The notes beneath the pieces are model-generated. The model made no database searches. It was not told the origin of the DNA and worked only from the letters and a program-made list of their open reading frames with translations. A program made the translations under genes and the position numbers. Below, piece by piece: positions 51,602 through 59,883 of a DNA stretch of 64,000 bases (position 1 is the stretch's first letter; the number at the start of each line of letters is the position of its first letter). Location of the stretch: contig JAZLGR010000026.1 of assembly GCA_045616445.1 (NCBI GenBank), positions 62,001 to 126,000 on the forward strand, in the 5' to 3' direction. Source of the stretch: Fimousia sp045616445. Its GTDB lineage: Bacteria; Bacillota; Clostridia; Lachnospirales; Lachnospiraceae.

Positions 51602-54158
51602 TTGAATTTCCTCCTAAGATATCTATCTTATTCTTTCTTTTGCGGGAATAGCTGGTTCCCAGCAAGAATAACAACCAGCCAATGAGCGAAATCTTCCAAC
51701 CAATGGAAAATCCCGGCGGCTGATATTTTAGCTGAATCTGGTGCTCTCCTTCCGGCACTTTCACCGATAAGAATCCCCCGGCAAATGGTTCTGTCGCGCA
51801 TGCAACATCGTCCACATAAACCGTCCAGCCTTCATCATATGGAATACCAAAGAAGATGCTTCCATCTTCAAAGGCATGTACGTTTCCCTCAATGTGTGTG
51901 GAATCATAAGAATCCACCTTCACCTTTCTAGGGCTCATTGTATGATAAAGGTCTTCTAATGCAAGCTCGTCGAGGGCTGCTGCACGCATGGTGATGGATC
52001 CATCCCCTGATTTTCCTTCCTTAAGCCAGAGGGTCAGGGTAACCACATCTCCTTTTTGCAGGTTTCCAACCGTCAGAATCTGAGAGTCCTTACGTCCGGA
52101 CTGCAATTCTTCATGGTTGACACAAAGGGATGCGTCTTCCACATGGGCTCCGTCAAAATGGAGATAGAGCTCCTGTTCTTCTTCTATATTAAATGTATAA
52201 ACAACAGATGCCTGCAGGGCATCCATATTCTCCTTCACCTTAACGTAGCTCTGTCCATTTTCATGTTCATCTATAGTGCACCCGTCACCTTCCGGCTTCG
52301 GTACAGGTAAGAGGTGATAGACCGGATCATTGGCAAAGGCGGCAGAGACAAGATTATTCTGCACTACAAACGGGTTGTAGGATGAATCGTCAAAGTCGGC
52401 AGCCTCTCCATTCATGGAATAGCCGATGGCTGTCGGCAGATTGTGTTCGTAGAGGCTCACATTGCCGGAATTAAACACATACTCATAATGGGTTCTGTGC
52501 ATATAATTATTATCCCGCACCAGAATGCCTCTCACCCCGAGGAGCATATCTGTCACAGGGGTTCCACCCTCGTAAAGGTACTCATTGACCCCGGTGTAAA
52601 AACCAAGCTGGTCCATGGCATCCACCGTTGCCCCAAGGGCTGTGGAGCCGAACATGGTCACCGCGTTCATATTGTACCAGATACTCTCGTCGAGCATCTT
52701 CGAATCCAGCACCTCCATGCGGTTGTAGAGATTTGGCTGCACCCGCTTGGTAATATCGTTGACCGCAAGGGTATCGGAAAAATAATACTGGGCATCCACC
52801 TGGCCGCTCTCATAGAAGCCGTAAACAGCATTGGTGCACACCTCTGTGATCACGAAAATGTAGAGGACAGTCCGTGCAACCCGCTTCGGTATCATGAGGA
52901 GAATGCCATAAAGGATCAAAAGTCCCGCCGTAATGGCGTAGGCATATAAATCGTCAAACTGCTCCTGCTTGTAGACAAATGCAACTGCGCCAAGGAGGAC
53001 AGCCACACTCAGAAGTACTTTCCAAGCTGCGGTACGTTCCTTTTCCATGCGGGTCAGCTGCTCATAAGCCATGATCAGAATCAGGAAAATGTACAGGAAC
53101 GCGAATCGGTTCGGAATGCCATACTGATCGTGGAATCCATGCCACAGGAAGTTTAAGATTTCTACCTGGAAGCTGATACCCAGAAATACAAGAATAATGA
53201 TCTTGGAAAGCTTCTCTTTCCACTCAAACTTCGTATCTATTATATATAGAAGAAGCACGATGAGTGGAAGGATGCCACAGTAGAGATTTCCCAATCCATC
53301 ATCTACAGCCATATTATTCGGTGCCACTGCCACCATGTGGGTGGAAAAGAGATCGAGCCATTTGCCGTAGAATGTCCATCCCGGGAACTCGAAATACGCA
53401 GAGGATGTGGACATCAGCCCTTTATAGGCCGGAATGAGCAGAATGGCCGCCATGGCCGCTGCTGTTAAGGAACTTACTGCAAATGTCACGCCTCTGGTGA
53501 AAAAGCTTCGAAAGTCTGTGAAGTAATAGGTAAAATACCAGAGCACAAGGAAAACACAAACCATAAATGCCATGTAATAATTGCAGAACATGGCGCCAAA
53601 GAGAGCCAGTATGTATACCTTGCAGTCCTTTCCTTCGATGAGCCGGTCCATGCCAAGTAGAATGATCGGCAGGAAGATCATAACCTCCAGCCACATCACG
53701 TTCCAGTAATATCCTGTCATGTAGCTGCTGAATGCATAACACATGCCAAATGCTGCATTCTTCAGACTCTGTTTTCCTTCCTTATGGGTGAAATAGATAA
53801 ATCCGGTCAGGGAACAGAGTGCGAATTTTACTGCAATCAGCCAGTTTAACACGGAAATCATGGTCAGCTTTGGTACCAGTGCCACGATAAAGTTCAATGG
53901 ACTGCTCAGATAATATGCCCAGAGAGAGTAGAAATTATATCCAAGACCTCCCTGCCAGGAATAAAAGAGACTGTCCAGTGACTGCAGCTTCTGCTGATAG
54001 TTCGAGAAAAACGGCAGATACTGATGAAGGGCATCTACGATCATAAAGCTGTTCTCCCCAAAGGGTCTGCTTTTTGTCGCAATCATAATTCCCGTCATCA
54101 CCATAAATGGCAGTAAAAATGATAATAATCCATATTTATTTTTTTTCAGAAAGTTCAC
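51543..54158 (-). CDS. YfhO-family polytopic membrane protein
   Basis: 871 residues from a GTG (54158) with AAAGGAGG seven bases upstream; the longer frame from ATG 54212 runs through that ribosome site. About 12 membrane helices fill residues 1-475, beginning GLLSFLLPFMVMTGIMI, with the short first loop GENSFMIVDALHQYLPFF containing the acidic residue typical of GT-C glycosyltransferases. A large extracellular beta-rich domain (about 480-840) and a last helix follow. B. subtilis YfhO acts in lipoteichoic acid glycosylation; a similar sugar-transfer role is plausible. It shares a message with the DUF1002 gene. Confidence 0.85.
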   Translation of the reverse strand: MNFLKKNKYGLLSFLLPFMVMTGIMIATKSRPFGENSFMIVDALHQYLPFFSNYQQKLQSLDSLFYSWQGGLGYNFYSLWAYYLSSPLNFIVALVPKLTMISVLNWLIAVKFALCSLTGFIYFTHKEGKQSLKNAAFGMCYAFSSYMTGYYWNVMWLEVMIFLPIILLGMDRLIEGKDCKVYILALFGAMFCNYYMAFMVCVFLVLWYFTYYFTDFRSFFTRGVTFAVSSLTAAAMAAILLIPAYKGLMSTSSAYFEFPGWTFYGKWLDLFSTHMVAVAPNNMAVDDGLGNLYCGILPLIVLLLYIIDTKFEWKEKLSKIIILVFLGISFQVEILNFLWHGFHDQYGIPNRFAFLYIFLILIMAYEQLTRMEKERTAAWKVLLSVAVLLGAVAFVYKQEQFDDLYAYAITAGLLILYGILLMIPKRVARTVLYIFVITEVCTNAVYGFYESGQVDAQYYFSDTLAVNDITKRVQPNLYNRMEVLDSKMLDESIWYNMNAVTMFGSTALGATVDAMDQLGFYTGVNEYLYEGGTPVTDMLLGVRGILVRDNNYMHRTHYEYVFNSGNVSLYEHNLPTAIGYSMNGEAADFDDSSYNPFVVQNNLVSAAFANDPVYHLLPVPKPEGDGCTIDEHENGQSYVKVKENMDALQASVVYTFNIEEEQELYLHFDGAHVEDASLCVNHEELQSGRKDSQILTVGNLQKGDVVTLTLWLKEGKSGDGSITMRAAALDELALEDLYHTMSPRKVKVDSYDSTHIEGNVHAFEDGSIFFGIPYDEGWTVYVDDVACATEPFAGGFLSVKVPEGEHQIQLKYQPPGFSIGWKISLIGWLLFLLGTSYSRKRKNKIDILGGNSNEEEIDEDCGIDTVYDHDV

Positions 54159-54404
54159 CCATACACCTCCTTTATTCGCTATTTCGTCTATCATAACACA
54201 TTTTATGGTCATGATTCTTTAGATTTTCTTAAGTCTATCATAAATTTCAAGAAATAATTAAGCCTGATCCATCTATCTTTCTATCAAAAATGAAGGAAAT
54301 GCAACCACCTCCGTCAAAGAAAGGTGCCAAACCTTAATTATTTTTTCTAAAAACCCATTAAACTTAATTTAATTAATTTTTTTTGAAATTCTCTTAATCA
54401 AATC

Positions 54405-54433
54405 TTGTCAAACAATACCTTCTTATGTATAAT
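54405..54433 (+). promoter_or_regulatory. Promoter of gdhA
   Basis: TTGTCA (54405-54410), 17-base spacer, TATAAT (54428-54433). The leader to the ATG is about 80 bases. The rest of the gap 54213-54404 is AT-rich, with nothing else recognised. Confidence 0.75.
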
Positions 54434-54518
54434 ATGACACAGTTAGTATGAAATTAAATTAATTAATTATTCATAAAACTTTTTTATTTTATTATTTATT
54501 TTAAGGAGGACATGAATT

Positions 54519-55865
54519 ATGTCATATGTAGATGAAGTATTAGACCTCGTAAAAAAACAGAACGCTTCCGAACCTGAATTTATTCAGGCTGCAACAGAAG
54601 TATTAGACTCCCTTCGTCCAGTAATCGATGCAAACGAAGAAGTTTACAGAAAAGACGCTTTATTAGAAAGACTTGTAAACCCAGAAAGACAGTTCAAGTT
54701 CAGAGTACCTTGGGTAGATGACAAAGGACAGGTTCAGGTTAACACAGGTTACCGTGTACAGTTCAACAGCGCAATCGGACCTTACAAAGGTGGTTTACGT
54801 TTCCATCCATCCGTTAACTTAGGTATCATCAAATTCTTAGGTTTCGAACAGATCTTCAAAAACTCTTTAACATCCCTTCCAATCGGCGGTGGTAAAGGTG
54901 GTTCCGACTTCGATCCTAAAGGAAAATCCGATAGAGAAGTTATGGCATTTTGCCAGAGCTTCATGACAGAACTTTGCAAATACATCGGCGCTGACACAGA
55001 CGTACCTGCTGGTGACATCGGTGTAGGCGGACGTGAAATCGGTTACATGTTCGGTCAGTACAAGAGAATCCGTGGTTTATACGAAGGCGTATTAACAGGT
55101 AAAGGTTTAACATTCGGTGGATCTTTAGCTCGTACAGAAGCTACAGGTTATGGTCTTCTTTACATCACAGAAGAATTATTCAAGTGCCATGACAACACAT
55201 TAGAAGGCAAAACAGCAGTAGTATCTGGTGCTGGTAACGTAGCAATCTACGCTATTCAGAAAGCTCATCAGTTAGGTGCTAAAGTTGTTACATGTTCTGA
55301 TTCTACAGGTTGGATCTACGACCCAGAAGGAATCGACGTTGAATTATTAAAAGAAATCAAAGAAGTAAAACGTGCTCGTTTAACAGAATATGCAGCTGCT
55401 AGACCATCTGCAGAATACCATGACAAAGCTACAGAAGGAACAAATCAGTGGATCATCCCATGTGACGTTGCTCTTCCATGTGCTACACAGAATGAATTAG
55501 ATCTTGAAGATGCTAAGACATTAGTAGCTAACGGATGTATCGCAGTTTGTGAAGGTGCTAACATGCCTTCTACAATCGAAGCTACAGAATACTTCCAGGC
55601 TAACGGTGTATGGTTCATCGGTGGTAAAGCTTCTAACGCTGGTGGTGTTGCTACATCCGCTCTTGAAATGTCCCAGAACAGCGAACGTTTAAGCTGGTCC
55701 TTCGAAGAAGTAGATGCTAAACTTAAAGACATCATGGTTAACATCTACCACAACATCGATGACGCTGCAAAACGTTACGGTATGGAAGGTAACTACGTAG
55801 CTGGTGCTAACATCGCTGGTTTCGAAAAAGTTGCTGAAGCTATGCAGGCTCAGGGTATCTGCTAA
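54519..55865 (+). CDS. gdhA: NADP-type glutamate dehydrogenase
   Basis: 448 residues, the small hexameric class. It aminates 2-oxoglutarate with ammonium. Landmarks are GPYKGGLRFHPSVNLGIIKFLGFEQIFKN (substrate Lys), LPIGGGKGGSDFDPKGKSDREV (catalytic Lys), DVPAGDIGVGGREIGYMFGQYK, and the Rossmann AVVSGAGNVAIYAIQKAHQLGAKVVTCSDS. SDSTG after the second beta strand, lacking the acidic end of NAD-types, favours NADP. AAGGAGG precedes the ATG. Codon use is strongly biased (repeated GGT, GAA, ACA), which suggests high expression. Confidence 0.96.
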   Translation: MSYVDEVLDLVKKQNASEPEFIQAATEVLDSLRPVIDANEEVYRKDALLERLVNPERQFKFRVPWVDDKGQVQVNTGYRVQFNSAIGPYKGGLRFHPSVNLGIIKFLGFEQIFKNSLTSLPIGGGKGGSDFDPKGKSDREVMAFCQSFMTELCKYIGADTDVPAGDIGVGGREIGYMFGQYKRIRGLYEGVLTGKGLTFGGSLARTEATGYGLLYITEELFKCHDNTLEGKTAVVSGAGNVAIYAIQKAHQLGAKVVTCSDSTGWIYDPEGIDVELLKEIKEVKRARLTEYAAARPSAEYHDKATEGTNQWIIPCDVALPCATQNELDLEDAKTLVANGCIAVCEGANMPSTIEATEYFQANGVWFIGGKASNAGGVATSALEMSQNSERLSWSFEEVDAKLKDIMVNIYHNIDDAAKRYGMEGNYVAGANIAGFEKVAEAMQAQGIC

Positions 55866-55927
55866 GCATTGAACACTTAATGAGCACAAGCCAAAGGCAC
55901 CGTGCGAATTTAGTTTAGAAGAATTCA

Positions 55928-55956
55928 AGCCCCGGAATTTTTTTCCGGGGCTTTTC
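55928..55956 (+). terminator. Terminator of gdhA
   Basis: AAGCCCCGGAA pairs with TTCCGGGGCTT around a T-rich loop, followed by TTCTT. A second hairpin, AAAGGTGTCGC/GCGGCACCTTT (55993-56018), has no T run. Confidence 0.85.
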
Positions 55957-56089
55957 TTAAACATTTTTTCGTGTTAAAATAATTAAGAAGACAAAGGTGT
56001 CGCGTATGCGGCACCTTTCTGCATATCCAGAAGATATATGAGAAAAATCAGAAATTGAATTATGATATGAGAAGAAAGGAAGTGCTCCT

Positions 56090-56251
56090 ATGACAGACGA
56101 AATCAAAACAACCGTAGAAACAACAGAAGAAAAAGACATTTTACAGGATTCTAAGGGTAATACTTATGAAACAAGAGTAGACTGGGCAGAAGCTGCTTAT
56201 CAGGAACTGGCAGACTACATCGAAGAACAGGGTATCTACATCCGCTACTAG
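56090..56251 (+). CDS. Small acidic protein of 53 residues
   Basis: ATG 56090 to TAG 56251, with GAAAGGAAG eight bases upstream. It begins MTDEIKTTVETTEEKD and ends EEQGIYIRY. It is strongly acidic in the first half, has no Cys, no signal and no membrane helix, and the second half is probably one amphipathic helix (WAEAAYQELADYIEE). No family is recognised. A weak bidirectional terminator follows at 56328-56361. The good ribosome site and full use of the space between terminators argue that it is real. Confidence 0.65.
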   Translation: MTDEIKTTVETTEEKDILQDSKGNTYETRVDWAEAAYQELADYIEEQGIYIRY

Positions 56252-56327
56252 GAAAGATCAACTCTACACATAAACTGGCAGGTAATAACTGACTACGAAA
56301 AAACTAATATTATGCCCAAATCAAAAG

Positions 56328-56361
56328 AGGCAGGATTTCAAGTACCCTTGAATTCCTGCCT
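56328..56361. terminator. Bidirectional terminator-like hairpin
   Basis: AGGCAGGATTTCAAG (56328-56342) pairs with CTTGAATTCCTGCCT (56347-56361), with one mismatch. On the minus strand CTTTTGATTT follows, so it mainly serves the PanE-family gene. Confidence 0.65.
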
Positions 56362-56379
56362 GTTCATTATTCTGCAGTT

Positions 56380-57327
56380 TTATTCTACAACAAACTTTCC
56401 TTCATTCTTTTCTTCTAACGCTCTGATCATATGGTAGAACAGTTCATTGATCGGAGTTGGCACTCCGTATTCCTTGCCCATGCGGATCATATCGCCGGCA
56501 AATGTCTCTACCTCTGTCTTTCTTCTTGCCTCAATATCCTGGAAGGTGGATGGCTTTCCAGCTGGATTTAAGCTGTAGATATAAGCATCTCTCGCATCAA
56601 AATCCTCCTGGGTGATATTGATGCCCTTCTTCTCGCAGATTGCAATGACTTCACGGGCAGCCATCTTACGAACAACGTCCACATGTTCACGGCTTGCATT
56701 AAAGCCCTTGTATGGAACCTGGAGAATAGCACAGGTCTGATTCTCACTGACATTGGAGATGTACTTCATCCACATATCCTTCAGCATATCATCAAGAATT
56801 GCATAATTGATGCCGGCGCGGTCGAAGAGATCCTTCACCGCAAGAACCTTGTCTGTATAATTGTCCGGATCATTCTTCTCTTCCCCAAAGGTAATTTTAC
56901 CCCAGTTTTCCGGGAAACTGATGCCATCTGCATTGTGAAGAGCCGGTACACGGACAACGGAGGTCAGAACATTTTCCGGGTAGAAGGCATTCCCGATGTG
57001 CATCTCGCTGGTGACGCCGTTGAGTAGTGACATCACGATGGTATCCGGACCAATCTGATTCTTCATATCCTTAATTGCCTGCTCAAGCTGGGTATTCTTC
57101 ACTGTAAAGATGACAAAATCTGCATATCCGGATGTATCCTCTGGTGTTACTACATGAAATTTATAATTCACGTCATTGATGGTGACCCCATTCTGCTCTA
57201 ATCGCTCTTTTCTGGCACCTCCTGCAATGAGATAAAAATCATCTCCTAACAGTCCATATAATTCTCTGGCCACAAAGCCGCCGATTGCACCCATTCCGAT
57301 GACTGCAACTTTTTTAATTTCTTTCAT
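56380..57327 (-). CDS. PanE/ApbA-family ketopantoate reductase-like protein
   Basis: 315 residues. The N-terminal NADP fold has VAVIGMGAIGGFVARELY, then FVIFTVKNTQLEQAI and SLLNGVTSEMHI (catalytic Asn region). The C-terminal helical domain has the catalytic Lys in DMWMKYISNVSENQTCAIL and ends with PTPINELFYHMIRALEEK. The family includes ketopantoate reductase and related 2-hydroxyacid dehydrogenases. It is not near the pan genes, and a PanG-type reductase heads the pan operon, so it may act on another substrate. Confidence 0.85.
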   Translation of the reverse strand: MKEIKKVAVIGMGAIGGFVARELYGLLGDDFYLIAGGARKERLEQNGVTINDVNYKFHVVTPEDTSGYADFVIFTVKNTQLEQAIKDMKNQIGPDTIVMSLLNGVTSEMHIGNAFYPENVLTSVVRVPALHNADGISFPENWGKITFGEEKNDPDNYTDKVLAVKDLFDRAGINYAILDDMLKDMWMKYISNVSENQTCAILQVPYKGFNASREHVDVVRKMAAREVIAICEKKGINITQEDFDARDAYIYSLNPAGKPSTFQDIEARRKTEVETFAGDMIRMGKEYGVPTPINELFYHMIRALEEKNEGKFVVE

Positions 57328-57379
57328 ATTTCTCTCCTGTCAACACACATTGTATTCTAACAGTATTATTCTATCGCAT

Positions 57380-58099
57380 TTAGGGCGTTTCTTCAACGTT
57401 GTAATAATTCATGTCACAGATGCCACGATCCGTGTTGGCCCCCTCCACGCTGGCCACGTCCGTATACTGCCACATATCATAAGGATGGGTAAACGCCGGA
57501 CGTTCCACATCATAATGGGCCACCCAGATTTTATAGTTTCTGATTTTGTGATACTGAAATTTCCAGTTCAGCGTCTGGGCATTGGCATAGATCATCGGTG
57601 TAAATCCCGCCGCCTGGATTTCCTCACAGAAGGCCTGGGCCATGGCTGTCACCTGATTTCGTCCTGTGGCAAGGGTTTTCTCTTCTTCCACATCGAATGC
57701 CACCGGCATGGTCAGATCCTCCGGTGTGATCTGATACTTTTCAAGCATTGCAAGACAGTCCGCCGCCTCCTGTTTCGCCTCCTCCACCGTGGTTGCATAG
57801 CTATAAAAATATACGCCCATGTTCATACCGTAGTGGACGCCCTTCTTATAATTTCTCTTAAAATACCGGTCCTCTCTGGCTTCTTGTCCATCTCTGCTTC
57901 CGGACCCTAATTTGATCATGGCATAGTAGATGTCCTGCTGACGGACCTTCTTCCAGTCCACCTTTTCATTCCAGGAGGATACGTCGATGGCCTGCACCTG
58001 CTTTCCCGGCATGGATACCCGTTCCAGCCGACACCCGGCAAATGCACCCGCCACAGCCAGCAACAGAATCAGAAAAACCAGTCTTCTCTTTTTCACCAT
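57380..58099 (-). CDS. GH25-family lysozyme lipoprotein
   Basis: 239 residues from MVKKRRLVF (58099), with GAGGG upstream. A lipoprotein signal ends AGAFAGC, so Cys about 22 would carry the lipid anchor. The GH25 barrel shows AIDVSSWNEKVDW at its first strand, MGVYFYSYATTVEEAKQEA, the catalytic DxE region in PVAFDVEEE, IYANAQTLNWKF, and MWQYTD near the end. It cuts the MurNAc-GlcNAc bond of peptidoglycan. It is divergent from the ydcF-like gene. Confidence 0.9.
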   Translation of the reverse strand: MVKKRRLVFLILLLAVAGAFAGCRLERVSMPGKQVQAIDVSSWNEKVDWKKVRQQDIYYAMIKLGSGSRDGQEAREDRYFKRNYKKGVHYGMNMGVYFYSYATTVEEAKQEAADCLAMLEKYQITPEDLTMPVAFDVEEEKTLATGRNQVTAMAQAFCEEIQAAGFTPMIYANAQTLNWKFQYHKIRNYKIWVAHYDVERPAFTHPYDMWQYTDVASVEGANTDRGICDMNYYNVEETP

Positions 58100-58153
58100 A
58101 AACACCCTCTTTCTGTTATAATGAAATCAGTATATTGTTAGGAGTGTTATTGT

Positions 58154-58882
58154 ATGATTTCATTGATCTTATTTTTTATTTCCGTATTATCTATTCTTTA
58201 TTATGGTATTGTCATTGTCAACGTGGGAACGAAGGCTTCCTTTGTCAACTTCTGGCCTGTCTGCGCCATGGTCTGCGCATTCTTCGCAGTGGTGATTCAG
58301 ACAGACTTCTACATCGGCCTGCCACATGTTCTCCATCTTATTATACGCATTCTCGTCCTGCTGTTTCTTGTTTTTTTCTTAAGTATTCTTTGCATAATTC
58401 TTAGGAATCCTTCCGAACCGGAAGTAAGCTGCGATTATCTCATCGTTCCCGGTGCAAATGTGCGTAGAGAAACACCTTCTAAGGCACTCCTTGACCGCAT
58501 TGATGGCGCATATGAATATTTAAAAACCAATAAGAAATGTTTTGCGATCCTTTCCGGCTACCAGAACCCGGGCGCAGATATCACCCAGGGCAAATGCATG
58601 CAGAACGAATTAAAAAAACGAGGGATCGAAGGCTACCGACTTCTGGTGGAACCTTATGCAAGAACCACAGAAGAAAATCTTCGCTTTGCCAAAGAATATA
58701 TGATGATCGATGACCCTTCTGTCATCATTCTGACCAGTCAGTATCACCTGGCCAGATGCCGAAAGATGGCCAAAGCATTAAAGTATCAAAATGTACACGG
58801 AATCGGTGTGAAATCCGTGCCTGCTCTTTCGGTACATAACTATGTGAGGGAGACATTTGCCTATATAAAACATCTGCTGTAG
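58154..58882 (+). CDS. YdcF/DUF218-family membrane protein
   Basis: 242 residues. Three membrane helices (about 1-22, 30-50 and 57-80) precede a DUF218 domain: DYLIVPGANVRRETPSKALLDRIDGAYEYL, FAILSGYQNPGADITQ, EPYARTTEENLRFAKEYM and ILTSQYHLARCRKMAKAL. Related proteins such as SanA and ElyC act in envelope maintenance. A TATAAT at 58117-58122 could be its -10. The ribosome site is TAGGAG, rather far from the ATG. Confidence 0.88.
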   Translation: MISLILFFISVLSILYYGIVIVNVGTKASFVNFWPVCAMVCAFFAVVIQTDFYIGLPHVLHLIIRILVLLFLVFFLSILCIILRNPSEPEVSCDYLIVPGANVRRETPSKALLDRIDGAYEYLKTNKKCFAILSGYQNPGADITQGKCMQNELKKRGIEGYRLLVEPYARTTEENLRFAKEYMMIDDPSVIILTSQYHLARCRKMAKALKYQNVHGIGVKSVPALSVHNYVRETFAYIKHLL

Positions 58883-58936
58883 GGCCCCAAATCAGGGTTT
58901 TTGTGATATAATAGATCTGTTAGAAAGGAGAAAACC

Positions 58937-59776
58937 ATGGCAACCATCGATATGAACGCATTAGAACTGAATCATACCTATAGCGCCAAAGAGCTGGCCG
59001 CTATGTGGGGCTACAAGAGCCACCATGCGCTGTCTAAGGGTGTTCTCCATCCGAAGGATTCGGATATTTTAATCCTGTTTGTAACCAGGGACCGTCTGCC
59101 GGGCACAACCCAGTTCAAGAATGAGCTTCGCGGCAATGTGATCAAGATTGAAGGAGCAGATAAGCATGGAACCGACCAGCTTCTGTTAGACAATGTGGAT
59201 TCCCAGAAGCATCGCATCTTCCTGTTCTATCGTGAGCAGCAGCTGACACCGTTTACTTTCCTGGGCAAGGTGCATCTGATTCACAGCTGGATCTATACTG
59301 ACCGGGCAAGTCAGTTTGAGTTTTTCATTGAAAACTTTGAATCCATTGAGGACGATATGGCATTGATCGATTATATTGTCCACTATGATGAGAATTCTTC
59401 CGTCAGTCTCAATGTGATGTGCCAGTCCGCCAAGCATCTGACCTATCATCTGCGCTGTGAGAGGGATATGGGCAATCGCGAGTACGTGATGAATACCAAG
59501 GGGGCTTCCTGTGCCATCTGTGGGTTTAATTTTGCCAAGTCCTATGGCTATGATGTGGGGAAGGATCTGATCGACATCCACTATGTGGGCGACCACGATG
59601 AGAATGAGATGCTTGATTTGGACAGGGATTTTATTCCGGTCTGCTTCAACTGCCACCGCATGCTGCACCGCAAGCGCAGCCATAACTTATCCGTGGCAGA
59701 TCTTAAGAAGAGAGCCAATTATTATATGGAAGAACCGGATTACGAGCAGCTGACCCTGCCGCTGGATCTGCTTTAG
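58937..59776 (+). CDS. DUF3427-like/HNH nuclease fusion protein
   Basis: 279 residues. The N-terminal about 120 residues (YSAKELAAMWGYKSHHALSKG, ILILFVTRDR, IFLFYREQQ, FTFLGKVHLIHSW) resemble the DUF3427-type module that ends some phospholipase-D-nuclease/helicase defence proteins. The C-terminal part is an HNH nuclease: CAICGF at about 193, IDIHYVGD for the central His, and PVCFNCHRMLHRK. Such fusions of a DNA-reading domain with HNH are typical of restriction-like enzymes. No methylase or helicase lies beside it. TGATATAAT at 58904-58912 is an extended -10. AAAGGAG precedes the ATG. Confidence 0.72.
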   Translation: MATIDMNALELNHTYSAKELAAMWGYKSHHALSKGVLHPKDSDILILFVTRDRLPGTTQFKNELRGNVIKIEGADKHGTDQLLLDNVDSQKHRIFLFYREQQLTPFTFLGKVHLIHSWIYTDRASQFEFFIENFESIEDDMALIDYIVHYDENSSVSLNVMCQSAKHLTYHLRCERDMGNREYVMNTKGASCAICGFNFAKSYGYDVGKDLIDIHYVGDHDENEMLDLDRDFIPVCFNCHRMLHRKRSHNLSVADLKKRANYYMEEPDYEQLTLPLDLL

Positions 59777-59791
59777 ATCTTCTTTAGATTG
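59771..59791. repeat. 11-bp duplication across the HNH gene stop codon
   Basis: CTTTAGATCTT is followed directly by CTTTAGATTGA, so TAG recurs 11 bases on, in another frame. It is a third case of duplicated stop-codon sequence in this window. Confidence 0.6.
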
Positions 59792-59841
59792 AATTTTGAT
59801 TGGTTTTTAGACAATCGAATATATCATTCATTAGACGACAA

Positions 59842-59878
59842 AAGAGGTTATCGCGACGTTGCGACAACCTCTTATTTT
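59842..59878. terminator. Bidirectional terminator between the HNH gene and a carboxypeptidase gene
   Basis: AAGAGGTTATCGC pairs with GCGACAACCTCTT around GACGTT, with TATTTTATT following on the + strand and TTTGTCG on the minus strand. Confidence 0.75.
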
Positions 59879-59883
59879 ATTGG

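Noticed and set aside
52443..52949. 168-codon plus-strand frame within the YfhO-like gene
   Set aside because: No ribosome site or domain, and the minus-strand coding sequence is continuous there.
57299..57910. 203-codon plus-strand frame across the GH25 gene
   Set aside because: Shadow of the lysozyme gene, whose catalytic DVEEE and lipobox are plain on the other strand.
59186..59683. 165-codon minus-strand frame in the HNH gene
   Set aside because: The plus strand encodes the HNH Cys and His motifs and has a promoter and ribosome site.
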